From positions 72,203,663 through 72,267,662 of the forward strand of contig CM054179.1 of the NCBI GenBank assembly GCA_028829895.1: a stretch of DNA of 64,000 bases, given 5' to 3'. The notes under the pieces are model-generated. The model was not told the DNA's origin, did not search any database, and saw only the letters and a program-made list of their open reading frames with translations. This DNA comes from Sinotaia quadrata (Eukaryota; Mollusca; Gastropoda; Architaenioglossa; Viviparidae). A program made the translations under genes and the position numbers. Positions 14,101-29,100 of the stretch are shown here, piece by piece. Numbering within the stretch: the first letter of the stretch is position 1; each line of letters opens with the position of its first letter.

Positions 14101-17100
14101 AATTGTGTTCATTTTCATTGAGACGCTAGGCTAGGCTAATATCTATGTCTGACATCAACAGAGAAAAGGACGGAAATGTTGTTCACTGTGACCTATATAA
14201 CCTGAAAGAGAAAATTACATAAATATATAAAAAATTAATTAATTACCAATTGTAAGGTTTTAAAACCTGTAGCGAAATAGCCTGTACGTTTGCTTATTTG
14301 GCTGAGTTAAAATTTTGTGAATATTTAATGAAGATAGATAGATAGATAGATAGATAGATTAAATAAATAGATAGATAGATGAATGGATAGATGGATGGAT
14401 GGATGGATGGATGGATAGATAGGGATCTGGGTATCGTCAAGAATAGTGGCATGAAACTATTTTATTTTCTAACTTTAGATCAACATTAATAATGCCTTGA
14501 AGGTGATATTCTAATTTTAATTTATCTAACATTATTAACATATTAATCTCACTTTTATATTCCGTTCCTATTTTATGTATTAAATCAAAGAAAATCGCAG
14601 TTAAAATACTGAAATGTTATAAACATTATCAGGACACATAACTCTATTGATTGAGCTCATTTGCACTGTTGAACTAAATTCCTCTTCGCGTTGTCTTTTA
14701 ATGAAAATCAACAAGACGTTACTTATCTTACCTTCAAACATATTTCCTATAGGAAAATAAAAATAGTAGATCAGCTGAAAAGGCTGCTTCTTGACTGTTT
14801 TGGCTTGTAGCATAGTAACCTTTGCTGACAAATGGAAAAGTAGGAGGCTTTGGCAGTACTGCCTTTTGACTGCTTTGGTTTGTGGTATAGTGACTTTTGC
14901 ATACAAGTAGATAGGTAAGGAATGCTGTCAAATGAAATTGATAGATCAGCTGAAAACGCTGCCTTTTGACTGTTTTGGTATATAGTTCAATGGCTTTTGC
15001 AGACACTGGGAAAGGTAGGTCGTGTTGTTGAAGTTTCCGACGAAGAAGTTCGTGTCAGCTTTGGCAGCTTATCGTTCAGGTACAATGCAGCCTGCTGCCT
15101 GCCTGCACCCGGAGCAACACCAGTTAAAGACTTAAGAGGTAAGACATTACGATGACGTGACTATATGATATTTGCTGATATCATTCACCAAAAGCGATAA
15201 ATTGAGTGAACTTAATGAGAAAAAACGATGAAATATGTCTCTTACTGAAAAGAAGTATTCAGAAGGTTATAAATAAACACGAAATAGAGGAAGGTTTCGA
15301 GATGTGTTTGTGAAGCAAACTACAGCACGCGAAAGACAAAACCTTTCGATTATTACGAGCGACGCCACATTTAATTATGAGCTGACATTTGTCGTTAGCT
15401 AAACAGTCCTGAAAGTGATTGGACAATAAACACATTAAATAAGTCCTGAAAGTGATTGGACAATAAACACATTAAATAAGTCCTGAAAGTGATTGGACAA
15501 TAAACACATTAAATAAGTCCTGAAAGTGATTGGACAATAAACACATTAAATAAGTCCTGAAAGTGATTGGACAATAAACACAAGTCCTGAAAGTGATTGG
15601 ACAATAAACACATTAAATAAGTCCTGAAAGTGATTGGACAATAAACACAAGTCCTGAAAGTGATTGGACAATAAACACATTAAATAAGTCCTGAAAGTGA
15701 TTGGACAATAAACACATTAAATAAGTCCTGAAAGTGATTGGACAATAAACACATTAAATAAATCTTTGACCGTGATTGGTATCTCCGCCAGTGACTTTGG
15801 TTGGCGTGAATATATCTTGTCACGTCTTACCGTGACTTTTTGTTGGCGTGAAAATATCAAGTCTCTAGTAACCGTGAGAAGGGGTAGCAGAAGGGTTAAT
15901 GGTGAGTTCTACACAAACAAGTTAATTTAATGAAAGAACTGGCAGAAGGGTACACATTCTTAATATTACAAAGCGTTGCAGAATTTTATTGATTGTTGTG
16001 TTGCACAGTTCATCAAACACTACCTTTACTAAAAAAATCACAAGAAGATTTCATCAAACACTACCATTACTAAAAGATTCACAAGAAGATTTCATCAAAC
16101 ACTACCATTACTAAAAGATTCACAAGAAGATTTCATCAAACACTACCATTACTAAAAGATTCACAAGAAGATTTCAAGTGTATATTTGACAAAACAGCAT
16201 CGAATTAGGTCTAAATAGAATGTTGTTCTGAACAGTACAATACAACAATTATCTTATCGAAAGCTTCGCGAGAATAATACAAGGGCTATAGTTTATTAAG
16301 TGGTGCAGTATTACATGGAGTGATGTTTTGCACAGTTAACCCAAACGCTTACTCTATGAAAAGACTCACTAGAACAGGGGTTCTTAACCTGGGTTCACGA
16401 TCCCCAAAGGGTCCGTGGATGGGCCTCAAGGGGTCCGTGAAAGTAAAATATTCACTATATTTGTTATATTCTGCTTATGTGCATTTTGCTAGGGAGGGGG
16501 TCCATAGCTTTCACCAGATTTTCAAGGAGGTCCGTGACTCAGAAAGAAATTTTCAAAGGGGTCCGTGTGACTCCTAAAAGGCTAATTTCCACTGCACTAG
16601 AAGATTGTGCTTTAATGTTCTGGGTACTGCAATGTTAAATACGGTGTTGAATTCTCAGTTGTGAATAATAATACAAGAACAGTGCAACTTGTTGGTTTTC
16701 ATTCAAATCCTTGCTATAGTCTGGTCACAAAGAGATAGACATAAACACACCCATTCATTCACAAACATGTCTTCGTCATTCATCCGTCAATCTATCTATG
16801 TTTTTTTGTTTTAGTTACCTGATTGGTGGCATACTGTTCTATTTTTAGAGCATATTGAGGCGAAGAATAGGTACCGTGTTGTGCGAATCGCTGTGGGAAG
16901 CGACATCCATTCGGATTCAGCCATACTTTATGCGGCCATTCACCAAGGCAACGACGATGTTGTGAGGGCCATTTGTGAAGCTGACAGGAGCCTTGTAAGC
17001 TTGCTTTTTATTTTTCTTTGTTCCAATCATCGCCCTTAGAAATAGATTCGATATTTAGCTATCCATTTGTAATTAAACTTACTTTTAAATAATAGAAAGA

Positions 17101-20100
17101 GTTAAATTAGCAATACGAACAGTTAGACTTCTTAACAGTAAAAAAGACCCAAAGCTATTGGAAGTTTAGTACACTTCTAGACACAAATAAAAGCAGATAT
17201 TTTGGTTAACCACCCGCTATCAGGCACCCACAGTAACCGAATGACATGGAAAATTTTCAGTTGATACTAATATATGATTATATAATCTGAAATAAATTAT
17301 CAGTATAGTGCATTTCTGAAGGTGCTTAGAAAGTTCATGCTACATTAAAGTCAACTACATTATTTAAATATTAAAATTCCTCCACAAAATATTCTAAGTA
17401 GAGAGTACGATTGTGCTTGTGTCTAGCATAACTTTGCTATAAATACTTTGTCACTTCACTGAGATCATAAAACAGCAGCCACGGGATTCTAAGTAACAGT
17501 TATGAATGATCCCTTGCAGAAAGTAAGCAATAATTATCTTGAAAATAATTATTAAGACAGAATTGAAACAACAAATACAAAGGCATTAGGAATGTAGAGT
17601 TGTCTAACCTGCAAATCCCGACGCAGCGCGCGCATCTTTGCATGCCTCATGTCTCACATGCAGAAAGTTTGCATCAGGACATAATACCACTTATACTCAT
17701 CTCATCATCACCACTCTACAACTTTTCTTTCGACAGCCCTCCACTCTGTCTTTCATCACTTTCAACTCTCACAACAGCGGCACACCTTGTACCAGCAAGC
17801 GAAATCGGCTGACAGCCTGATGCTGCTATTATCAACCCCTACCCCACCCCGACCACTCATGCTAGCTTGTCTCATATTTCGTAGATAGAAAGACACCACC
17901 AGGAGATGACACCACTCATACTGGCGTGCTTCGAGGACCAACGTCGAGTAGCTGAGGTTCTTCTGGAGATGGGTGCTGACGTCAACCACTATGTTGATAA
18001 CAAAACGCCTATTAATGCCAGCTTGGAGGGGTATGCTCTTAAAATAATCCTTTCTCAAGTTTTCTAATGATAGTACCGGCGTTGATAGCAAGTTGTCTTA
18101 CAAATTACTGGCAGTCTCCGAGTTACCGCAGAGAGTTGCGTATTTCTCTCTCCCCGACTTAAGTCGATTTTCGCCGTAAGTAGAATTTTCGCCTTTTCCG
18201 ACTTCTTGGGCGGCATGCAGTGGCAATCACGTTAACGTCTATCATCTATTTAAGCATTCTCCACGAGCCTGCCTACCGCCATGACGCAAGATTTTACCCT
18301 CGATGCGCGAACAAAAGAACCGAGCACCGTAACTACGAATTTCGGGTCGTAAAGAGATTTTAAATCTATGGACAGAGCGCCTTAATTTTGAATCCGCCGC
18401 AACTCCAGGACCGCCTGTATATGAAAGAGCATAATAGTTCTAATAATTTTGAAAATTGATTTGACTAATGTTAAATGGCATGTTTAAAATTCAGATAAAT
18501 TATATTCAAGAGTAAGATAAAGTGCTTGCACTTTCTATTGATGGTTAAAGTGCTTAAACTTATATTTAAACGTATGCTATCTGAAGTGCTTACAAATCCT
18601 ATTAAGTTTGTGTAGTTATAATAATTTCCAGTTTGTTTAGCACTGATATTAAGTTTGTGTAGTTATAATAATTTCCAGTTTGTTTAGCACTGATATTAAG
18701 TTTGTGTAGTTATAATAATTTCAAGTTTGTTTAGAACTGATATTAAGTTTGTGTAGTTATAATAATTTCCAGTTTGTTTAGCACTGATATTAAGTTTGTG
18801 TAGTTATAATAATTTCCAGTTTGTTTAGCACTGATATTAAGTTTGTGTAGTTATAATAATTTCCAGTTTGTTTAGCACTGATATTAAGTTTGTGTAGTTA
18901 TAATAATTTCAAGTTTGTTTAGAACTGATATTAAGTTTGAGTAGTTATAATAATTTCCCGTTTGTTTAGCACTGATATTAAGTTTGTGTAGTTATAATAA
19001 TTTCCCGTTTGTTTAGCACTGATATTAAGTTTGTGTAGTTATAATAATTTCCCGTTTGTTTAGCACTGATATTAAGTTTGTGTAGTTATAATAATTTCCA
19101 GTTTGTTTAACACTGATATTAAGTTTGTGTAGTTATAATAATTTCCCGTTTGTTTAACACTGATATTAACAGGTGTAATTTTCAATGTGTTAACCGATGA
19201 TACTGGTGGTGGTAATGGTTACGCTAAATTCTTTCACTTTTGGAAATTTCTTGGAGCGTTCCATCTTCACATATGCTCCTTTCTAATTTGCTCCAAAGAG
19301 ACTTGTTTCCCCTTACTCAATTTTGGTGTCAGGCCACACCAGTGGTCCGCTCGGTATCGAAGAAAGGGGACGTAACAAATATTTTACAAATATTATTAAA
19401 GAACGCGAAATTATTATTATCTTTAAACTTGTTTTATTAATTATATATTTATGCATATAGATAGTATACTTATTTATACCTGATATTAAACATTATTTTT
19501 ATGGTGATTCCTGCAGTGTATTTACGTATAAATAGTAGAATAACAATTTTATAATATCAAATATTTCTGGTCTTTGAAAGTCCCTTCAGTGTGTTTACAA
19601 ATAATATTAAAGATAATCATAGTTATAGTAACTTATTTAATTATAATAAAGAGTTGATAAGTATGACAAAAAATCCACATCTGTAATGCCTCCGTTATTA
19701 TTAAGAATTAATTGATCTGTTATTGATAGTTATATTAAATTAATCATATTAGTTATGTTATTAAACGCATTAACTCTCAACAGTTCTTCCTTTTTCAGGG
19801 GTGTGTATGCTTATTTTGGTTGGTCTCGTTGAGGTTAGCATGTATGCAGTTCCTGTTGTATGAAGCGTCATTGTGTACATAGAGATGCATTGGACAATAA
19901 TGATGACATCATATAAAGATCGCCTTCACATTGACGAAGTGTACATTTAATTTTCTAGTGTAAACGAGTTTCAATCAGAAAAATCCATTAAAATCGCTTA
20001 TACACACTTATGTTGTTTTCTAATATATAATCAGTGGTAGATTCTATTGATCAGTGAATTAACAGTACGTTTTGTATATACTACATAAATCTTTATATTT

Positions 20101-23100
20101 CGTGTGAACGAACCATTTCAGCCAAAGAATAAACCCTTTTGAAAATGTCTTCCTGCAGAAAAAGTGAAGTCCTCACCAAATTGCTCCTGGAGAGAGGCGC
20201 CGATCCGTTCAGAATGGATTGGCGGAGCAATGGAACATACATCCACATAGCGACAGGCTTCGACCTGCCTGGCGCCATCAGAACTTTAGCTGAAGTCGGG
20301 GTTGACGTCAACGCCAAGGTCAGGGTCAGGGTCATTTAGGTTGGAAAATAAATATACTGGAAGTCTGTAGTCAGATACTCGTCTAAATCTTGAAATGCGA
20401 GAGTAGCGCTGTTCTAGAAATTGGTCACTGGTTGTGTTAACATTTCTGAAAGAAGTTTTTCAGTCCACCTGACGTTTTTAGGTCAGAAGTGACAGCTGCT
20501 CAACACCGCGGTCACTCATCTTTTAGATTAAGAATTAATCCTACTTGTTTGAAGCACAAAAATAAAATAAAAAGCAGAAAAGGAAGAAATGAAACCCGAA
20601 TTAAACAAATGGAGCTAAATAACTTTGTTCTTTCTTTAATATTTCAGGAATATTTTTCTCAGAACATGCTAGCAGTCTGTATTATTTTATGTTTACCTGT
20701 TTCCTTTACTAGGCATGAGCCAGTATGGCAGGACAGTTTTGTCATAAAGCTTATCATAAAGCTTATCAGTGTAGCATTTGTAAAGAAAATACTCGCACCT
20801 TACACATTTCTTTACAATCATATTAATATTTTTACAATGTATTATTGTATAGATATAATGGCTGTACAGATCCTGGTTTATATATTCCAGGACGATAACC
20901 AAGACACTGCCATGCACCTAGCTATTTCTCAAAATAACATGAAGGCCATGGAAGCGCTCGTAAGTCTGGAATCGATCGATTTCAAAGTTCAGAATAAAAG
21001 ACATTTTGAAGTGCTTCATCATGCTTGCATTACTGGAAGTGCGCGGTAAGATGCTTTATGAATTATTTCCTGCGTTATTGTCAGTCTGTTCACCCATATT
21101 GGTATTTTATAAAAGTTACTAATATTAGGAAAAAACCCAATGAATACACTAAAGATAACAAACTATCTTAGACAATGAACATAAATTGTTATCAAACATA
21201 GAAAGAATTATATTTCATTGTACAAATGTTACAAAGACTTCATATAGCCAATTATTTACACTCTGTGTTCCATTGTAAATCTAAAAGCTTATATTAAGTA
21301 CAGGCAAAAAATACCCTGCAAGCAATTGTTTAAAAACTGTTTGCCTAACATAAATCTAAAGGGTTATATTCAAATATACAAAGACAACAATCAGGTCAAA
21401 GTAACCGTTTTGGACGCATAACATAAATCTAAACGGTTACATTCAAATATACAAAGACAACAATCAGGTCATAGTAACCGTTTTAGACGACTATAATAAA
21501 GGATTACAATAATTACATACAGATACAAACAAAACTGCACACGTATACCTAAAGGATTGCATTCCAGTAAACACAGATGCAAACAAAAGTGTACGCCTAC
21601 CATACACTTAAAGGATTACGTTAAAGTATAATTTAAAAAAGACGTACTTATGTGTATTTGTTCAGGACAAAAAATATACACTTTCCTTTCTAATATCTTA
21701 TTATTTCTTTTAACCTGTTGATGACCAAAACATTCAAAACATTAAAACTTCTTTAAAAAATCTTACATGGAAATATAAAAATATTAATTGAAATAGGGCG
21801 GTTCTTTTTCCTCTTGAATGGTCCTTTTAGTCCATGACTTCCTGTGACTATAGATAGTGTAGGAATGATCACTGACTGTTCTAGTTGACCATATATATAT
21901 ATACACACACTCATTGTTCTTTGACTTAAAGTGCGTTATAAGGAAAAAAGGCATTAAGTATTGACCGCTCAATCGTATAAGTGTTAAAGATTTCATTTCC
22001 TGGAGGGAGTGAGAAAGAGGTATGTACCTTAAGTTTATTAATTTTACAAAAGACTGCTTGAATTTGTTAAATCTCGCATCAGTCAACTGTGCGATTTTAA
22101 ATTTGCTCTCTCCTCAGATTTCTCTCACTGTCTCCCACTGTCGTTCTTTGGAAGCATCCGTTGTTGTTTATTTATTTATTATTTTTTTGGAGGGGTGGGG
22201 GCAAAATGTTTCATTATTCAGTTGTGGTACTTGTGGTGTATCGCAGGTCTGTGGAGCTGATCCTAGCGAGAGACAAAAGTAGGGTTGATGAGTATATTGG
22301 TGGGAAGTCAGCACCTCTGCATGTGGCAGCATTCAACGACCACTTTGAGTGTGTGCGACTTCTTGTGACTGAGGTGAGGGATATGTGACCGAGGTGAGGG
22401 AAATGAGACTGAGGTGAGGGATATGTGACTGAGGTGAGGGAAATGTGACTGAGGTGAGGTGAATGTGACTGATGTGAGAGAACGCGACTGACGTGAGGAG
22501 AATGTGAATGAGATGAAGGGTACGAGTCTTAGATGAAGGACGTGACAGAGTTGAGAGGACTGAGGTGGAGGATACGTGACTGAGGTGAGGGAACGTGACT
22601 TAATTGAAGGAAATGTGACTGAACAGGTAAAGAAAAAAATCAGGGCACTACTGTAAAGGTGAGTAGTCCTATTAAAATGGAGATCATCTAAAATATAACC
22701 AATTTATTTTTTTTCTCCATAATAATATTTATTATTTGTGTGTGGATCTGTTGTGAATGTTTTAGGGTGGAGCCACAATTGACCTGCCGGACCTGCCTCT
22801 GATACATACTCCACTTCATCTGGCTTGCCAACGCGCCAATTTTCTCACCGCTGAGGCACTTGTGGAGCTGGGTAAATCTTTGATCTGATTTAACTCTAAA
22901 TCTTTGATCTGATTTAACTCTAAATCTTTTTTCTGAAATACCATATGAACTGTATAAAACTCCTTTTATTTGTACTAAACAAGATCTTACGATCTTAATG
23001 CTACAGGTATGATTGCGCTGTTTTTGAAATACAGGCCGGTATGTTTACTGGTGTCAATGTATGTGTTTATCATTACACCAGTCTTGTAGCATACAGGCCG

Positions 23101-26100
23101 GTATGTTTACTGGTGTCAATGTACATATCTATCTCTATACTAGTCCCGTAGCAGACAGAAACAAAATACAATTGCTACACTTATTTTATAATTCAAAAGC
23201 GTATGTACCAAAACAATATAGACAAGTCTTTTTGTAACTGAATTTACGTACACAACCGACATGACATAAGTGCGTTACACTGCTGGCGATGATGCTACAG
23301 GCAGTAGTTAATATCTGAGATTTCTTAATCTAATTCACACAGCAGGCAGTAGTTAATATCTGAGATTTCTTAATCTAATTCACACAGCAGGCAGTAGTTA
23401 ATATCTGAGATTTCTTAATCTAATTCACACTACAGGCAGTAGTTAATATCTGAGATTTCTTAATCTAATTCACACAGCAGGCAGTAGTTAATATCTGAGA
23501 TTTCTTAATCTAATTCACACTACAGGCAGTAGTTAATATCTGAGATTTCTTAATCTAATTCACACTACAGGCAGTAGTTAATATCTGAGATTTCGTAATC
23601 TAATTCACACAGCAGGCAGTAGTTAATATCTGAGATTTCTTAATCTAATTCACACTACAGGCAGTAGTTAATATCTGAGATTTCTTAATCTAATTCACAC
23701 TACAGGCAGTAGTTAATATCTGAGATTTCTTAATCTAATTCACACTACAGGCAGTAGTTAATATCTGAGATTTCGTAATCTAATTCACACAGCAGGCTTC
23801 ATAATAGGCTCTGTTTGGAAATATACTTTTTTCTCTCCCTTTCCGCTGTTTATTTTAAAACTATCACTTTGGAGTTGCGTCCTTTGTTTCCTTCGGAAAT
23901 GAGAGATTTTTGTGCGCGGCGATTGATAATAAATGTCTAAATGTAAACAAAGAGAATTAAGTCTTTGACAATTGGATCCTGTGGCGGAGTAAATTTGCCT
24001 ACCCCTATTTCTAAACTTAATTGTTATATAAATCGTTAAATTGTCAAAGTGACCTGACCTTAGGCATTGTTTACGATGGTATTTTTGTAAGTGTCAGAGT
24101 TGGAGTAAACAACTCGAGTAGAAAATATGTTAGAAAATTGCTGATGCAATCCAAACTAGTTCCAACTGGATGAGTTTTATTTTCTACTAATAGTCTCACA
24201 CTTGTTCATATCTATTTCATCCAATAGGGAATAACAGGAAGTTTATTTCTTTTCTTTGAAAGTGAACATAACTCGAGTCCGGTCATAAAAGCTACTGTTA
24301 GCTTATGAGCAATGCAAGACTTATTGGTTGTCACTTCATGGTACAGTTACTACTATATTCTACTTTCATATGTTGATGTGTGCATCCAGCATTGTTGTCA
24401 TCTTATCAGTAAATCGTGATGCTGTAAGTTGATTCCCGTGAATTCCGTTCGAGAACCAATACGCAAGAGATTTGTGGCCTACGTTTGGTCTCGAGAATTC
24501 ACGAAGATCATTGTGAAATTCCTTGTGGTGTGTTGAGTAAATGCACACGACACTTTGAGAACATTCCTTGTGGTGTGTTGAGTAAATGCACACGACACTT
24601 TGAGAACATTCCTTGTGGTGTGTTGAGTAAATGCACACTTTGAGAACATTCCTTCTGATCTGCTTGATAGCACTTGTGAAATTCAGGACAATTCACTATG
24701 ACATACTTTGAGAGTGCATCGAAGGTTCTGGAACAGTTGTGTAATGTGCCTCTAGGAGGAACACATGGGACCTCACCTAGATATGAAAGTCACTGACTTA
24801 TTGCAAATCATGTGATTGTGAAACACATACCAGCGATAGCTGCAATCTTTGAAAAGGTTATGTGCATTGACTTTAATTAATTATTTGTCTTAAACTCTAG
24901 TTTCCTTTCTGTGATGATATCAAAGAACTTGATTATGTAGTATGATTAATTGACTGCTTATGTCTATGGTAGGATAAACTGAACAATTTTCCAGTTTAAT
25001 TGAACATTGTGCAGAAGTGATATAAATGTCATCACTCTTTTGATTTTATTCATAATGTTGCATATTTGATTGTTGATTTATTAAATTTATTGACCTTCTT
25101 ACACACATTGATATTCGTATGTTGGAGAAGAAAGTGGATGAGTGGGGGCTCGCTAAATATAGATTAAAGGACGGATTTATCATCTCCTGTAGTAAGAGGT
25201 TTTTTCACCTACGGAAATATTGTGTGACGGTAAATGTTTGTCATTAAAGTTGTGGAAAAGAGAAAACATTTACATCGCCCGCATATCCGCCAAGTGACAG
25301 AGACGAATGGCATCTTCAGGAGAATTATTAATAATATAAATTCAGATTCTCATCACTTGTAATTAGTATAAATGTTTAATTAACAATACTAATCATAACC
25401 ATTAACTAGTGTGGCATAGGCGTCACAGATCTATTATCTTACACGTCAGGTACTCATGTCCAGATAAAGATTTACAATGACTCTGTCCCACTTGGTGCGT
25501 ATATTTAATGGTTTTTGAAGTTCTAAATTAATTGCCATTTATTATTTATATCTCAGGCGCTGACGTTAACGTACAGAACACTCAAGGGAGCACACCACTT
25601 CATTTGGCAATGGGTTGTCGAGTAATAATCAACCACAAGGTGTTGTAAACAATTCATTGCTTTTAACCTTTAACTTTTCATCATTTTATGTCTGCCTTAA
25701 TAGCAGCAATCTATTCAAGAATTCCATTATAAATTGACTATTGTTGGTGTACAGAAATTTGTCATCATTTACATTTTCGTCATCTGGTACGTATACAGTG
25801 AAAATATACTTTGGGCAAATCATCTGCCCAGTAAAATCAGGTTTCATTAGCTAGAATCACTAATCGTTCATAAAAAGTATTTAACTTTTCAGTGTGGTGC
25901 ACGAAATTGGTGGAAGATCAACCAACCATTCACAAATATTATCACTGACGGGTTTCTTTTTCTTTCTCTCTTCCAAACCAAGACAAAGTGTTCTTTCTCT
26001 CCTCCAAACCAAGACAAAGTGTTCTTTCTCTCCTCCAAACCAAGACAAAGTGTTCTTTCTCTCCTCCAAACCAAGACAAAGTGTTCTGGAAGTTCAAACG

Positions 26101-29100
26101 ATCCCAAACTGGCTTTACTAGACCATTGGTAGTATAGACATTTTTATTTAGGTTTTGAAGGAAAGATAACAAGCTGATGATGATTGTTAAAGGTGAAGTA
26201 ATTTGACACCATCATTACGAGGCAGTAGATTTAATGTTTCACATTTCCAAAGACAAATCAGTGATCTCTTTTCTGTACAGCCGTACTTGTTTCCCTCAAA
26301 GGACACGACTCCACAGAAAGTTGGGCTAAATATAATTTAAGACGCATAAAGGAAGAGCATCGCTGCTCTGTATCATCACAATTAACTCCAGATCGTGTTT
26401 TAATGTGTATTTATTTACAGTCAATGTCTGGTGATTGAAAGTTACCGCGATACTGTGACTCTGCAATGAGAAAGTAAGGTTTAGTACCTAGAAGAAATAA
26501 GATTTTAAACTGGTAGACTACAAATGTTTTTTTTATCTGACTGTTGATTAATTTATAAAATACGATTTCCATCTTTCCCCACCCTATCAGACTCTCAGCA
26601 CGACCAATCATTTTGATACACGTTTTATTGTCTTCATGAATAAATCACTTCCAGTCACGGTATAATTAACGATCTAAAGAAAGGTATAGGATCTTCTCAG
26701 TTAGAACTAACAGTAATGTTTTGCTTTTCACATCACTTGTGACTTCAGATTACCAGATTGTATTATTTATGTAGTCGATGCACATGGCTAACAATTCAAT
26801 AATGGCTCATAGTCGAATTTTAATTTTATTTGAGATGTGTTCAAGGGTGAAATGCCATATTTGTTACTTATTTGTATACACGTGCAACAGATGCCAGTGA
26901 GTAACAAAACAGTAACACTTCTGAGATGATTTTAACCAATGTGTTCAAAATGAAGGCCATTTCGTCATTAAATAAAATGAAGTATTAATAGTTAATCATC
27001 ATCATCATCATCATCAGTATTAGATGAAAATAATAATATGGTTTTATTCGGGTGTGGCAAGCACTCATGTATATTTTACAAGTGTGTCTGTGTGCATGTG
27101 CGTTTGTACACACAAGTTGACACACTTCAACTAATCAGTGTTATTAATTCTGCTTACTTATAATTGCATGTTAAAAATCCTGAATGTTCCATAGAAATAA
27201 ATTTTCTTAATGATAATTATACCACCACCAAGCTCAAAACACTATAATTAATTAAATTCTCCAATCAAAATCAACAAAACACTATAATTAATTAAATTCT
27301 CCCACAAAAAACCACCAAAACACAAGCCCAAAACTAGCCCTATCTATGTTTGAATCGTCTCCACACAATAAGCAAGTTTTGTGATGCAACAAGGGCTAAT
27401 AAGATTACTGGGTAATCTTATACTTATTTAGTAATGTTACATGGGTATGTCATCTCTACAGTAAATCTATTATAAGAATATAAGATTAAACTAATATCAT
27501 ATACAAGAAGTGTTTCTTGTAGTTCTACCTTCATATAATGTGTAAATAACCACTCTGATAATTAATTATCAGTAACAAGGGTAATACTATGGAACACTTA
27601 ATATAAAGAAGCCAAAGATGTTAATCATCTTGTATGACAATAATTATAATAATTACATAATCACTGATGAAATTAGAATAACAGCTAAAGCTGTCATTCT
27701 GCTAAATGTTATATCCGATATAGAAGAATATAACAGTTAATTAATCTTATTAGTACACAGTGCGTATATCCTACTAAAAGGCAAACATTCCATTGTCAAC
27801 AATTTAATATGTTAACAACGTATATGAACTTTATGAACTTCAGTGTCAGTACAGATGCTCACCAAATATTAAGTGTCTGTATTGCTGATCTTATTAAAAA
27901 TACGTTACCATAATGACTGTTATCAGTAACATTGCAGGTATGTCTTAATAGGTATTGTGATAGTTTGTAATTATCTTTTTAATTAAATTATTTTATACAA
28001 TAAATGTCAATAAATATGATTGATTGTAGATATCTAACTTAACTTCAAGTATGGTTGCTTTATTATTGTTCTTGTCATAAACAGGAAGGATAGTCTGTAG
28101 GTTACTCTCTGCGTTTTTGGATTAATGGAATTCTTTCTTCGTTTGTCCAAACCAAATAATGCTCCAAGCATTTTCTCTTAGTTTGAAAAGCAGTTCGAAG
28201 TGAAAGAACCTCGTTTTCACGAGTAATAGAATTATTATAACGATTACATAGATCGCAATCTAAGAACCTTCCTTTTCTGCCCGGTCTGCCGATATCCGAC
28301 TACTTTTAATTTTATTTTTAAAACATGTATTACGTTGAATAATAGAGATGATAGATAAAAGTCTTTTAATAAAGTGGAGATAAGTCTGCCAAACTTGCTA
28401 TCATTTTATTTACTTAATCGTTTTCTATTATCCGATTCTGTTTCTAAGTAGACAGAACGGTTTGGTTTACAAATATTGAGAAATCTCCGAGAATTTAGAC
28501 AAGAGGTTTTAAAATGTCAAAAGGGAGAGAAAGTTAGCGACAAGGATATGATTTATGTCAACAGTGTCGAAATACTGGAATAAAATTACATGAGAATGTT
28601 GAAATAATTCCTAAATAATTAGCAGAACTTTTAAATTTAAATAAAAAAGTAACCATTGTGTGTCTGGTTTAAAAATGTTGACACACATTTTCCTGCATGT
28701 CTGACACACCATGTATTAATGAGACATGAACATTGTCTCAAGCAGACAGTTTAGTCTGACATACCATGAGTTAGTGAGACATGAACATTGTCTCAAGCAG
28801 ACAGTTTAGTTAATGAGACATAAACTGATTTAATGCCTGGCTTGATCTACCAGAGGACGATTTCAAAGACCCTAGAAATAAATAAACAGAAATAAACCCA
28901 CCCATCAGGAAAGATCATTGTTAAGCGACCTCTTGGTGACGTCTTAGCATTAGTGACGTATGATGCTGCTGATGGAGGGAAAGTGCTAACCCTAATTTGA
29001 AGACGAACTTTTGGTATTCAGGCATCAAAGAATAAAGAATAAAATCAAATACTGAAAATAAATAAACAATTAAAGAGATTGTATGTTTGTGTCTTAGTAG

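Noticed and set aside
20489..20890. Upstream extension of exon 12 as a longer exon
   Set aside because: The open stretch before 20891 is AT-rich with no ankyrin pattern, and a clean acceptor sits exactly where gene 2 homology begins.
23298..23797. CRISPR-like regular array
   Set aside because: Units are repeated end to end with no unique spacers, and the DNA is eukaryotic; it is a minisatellite.
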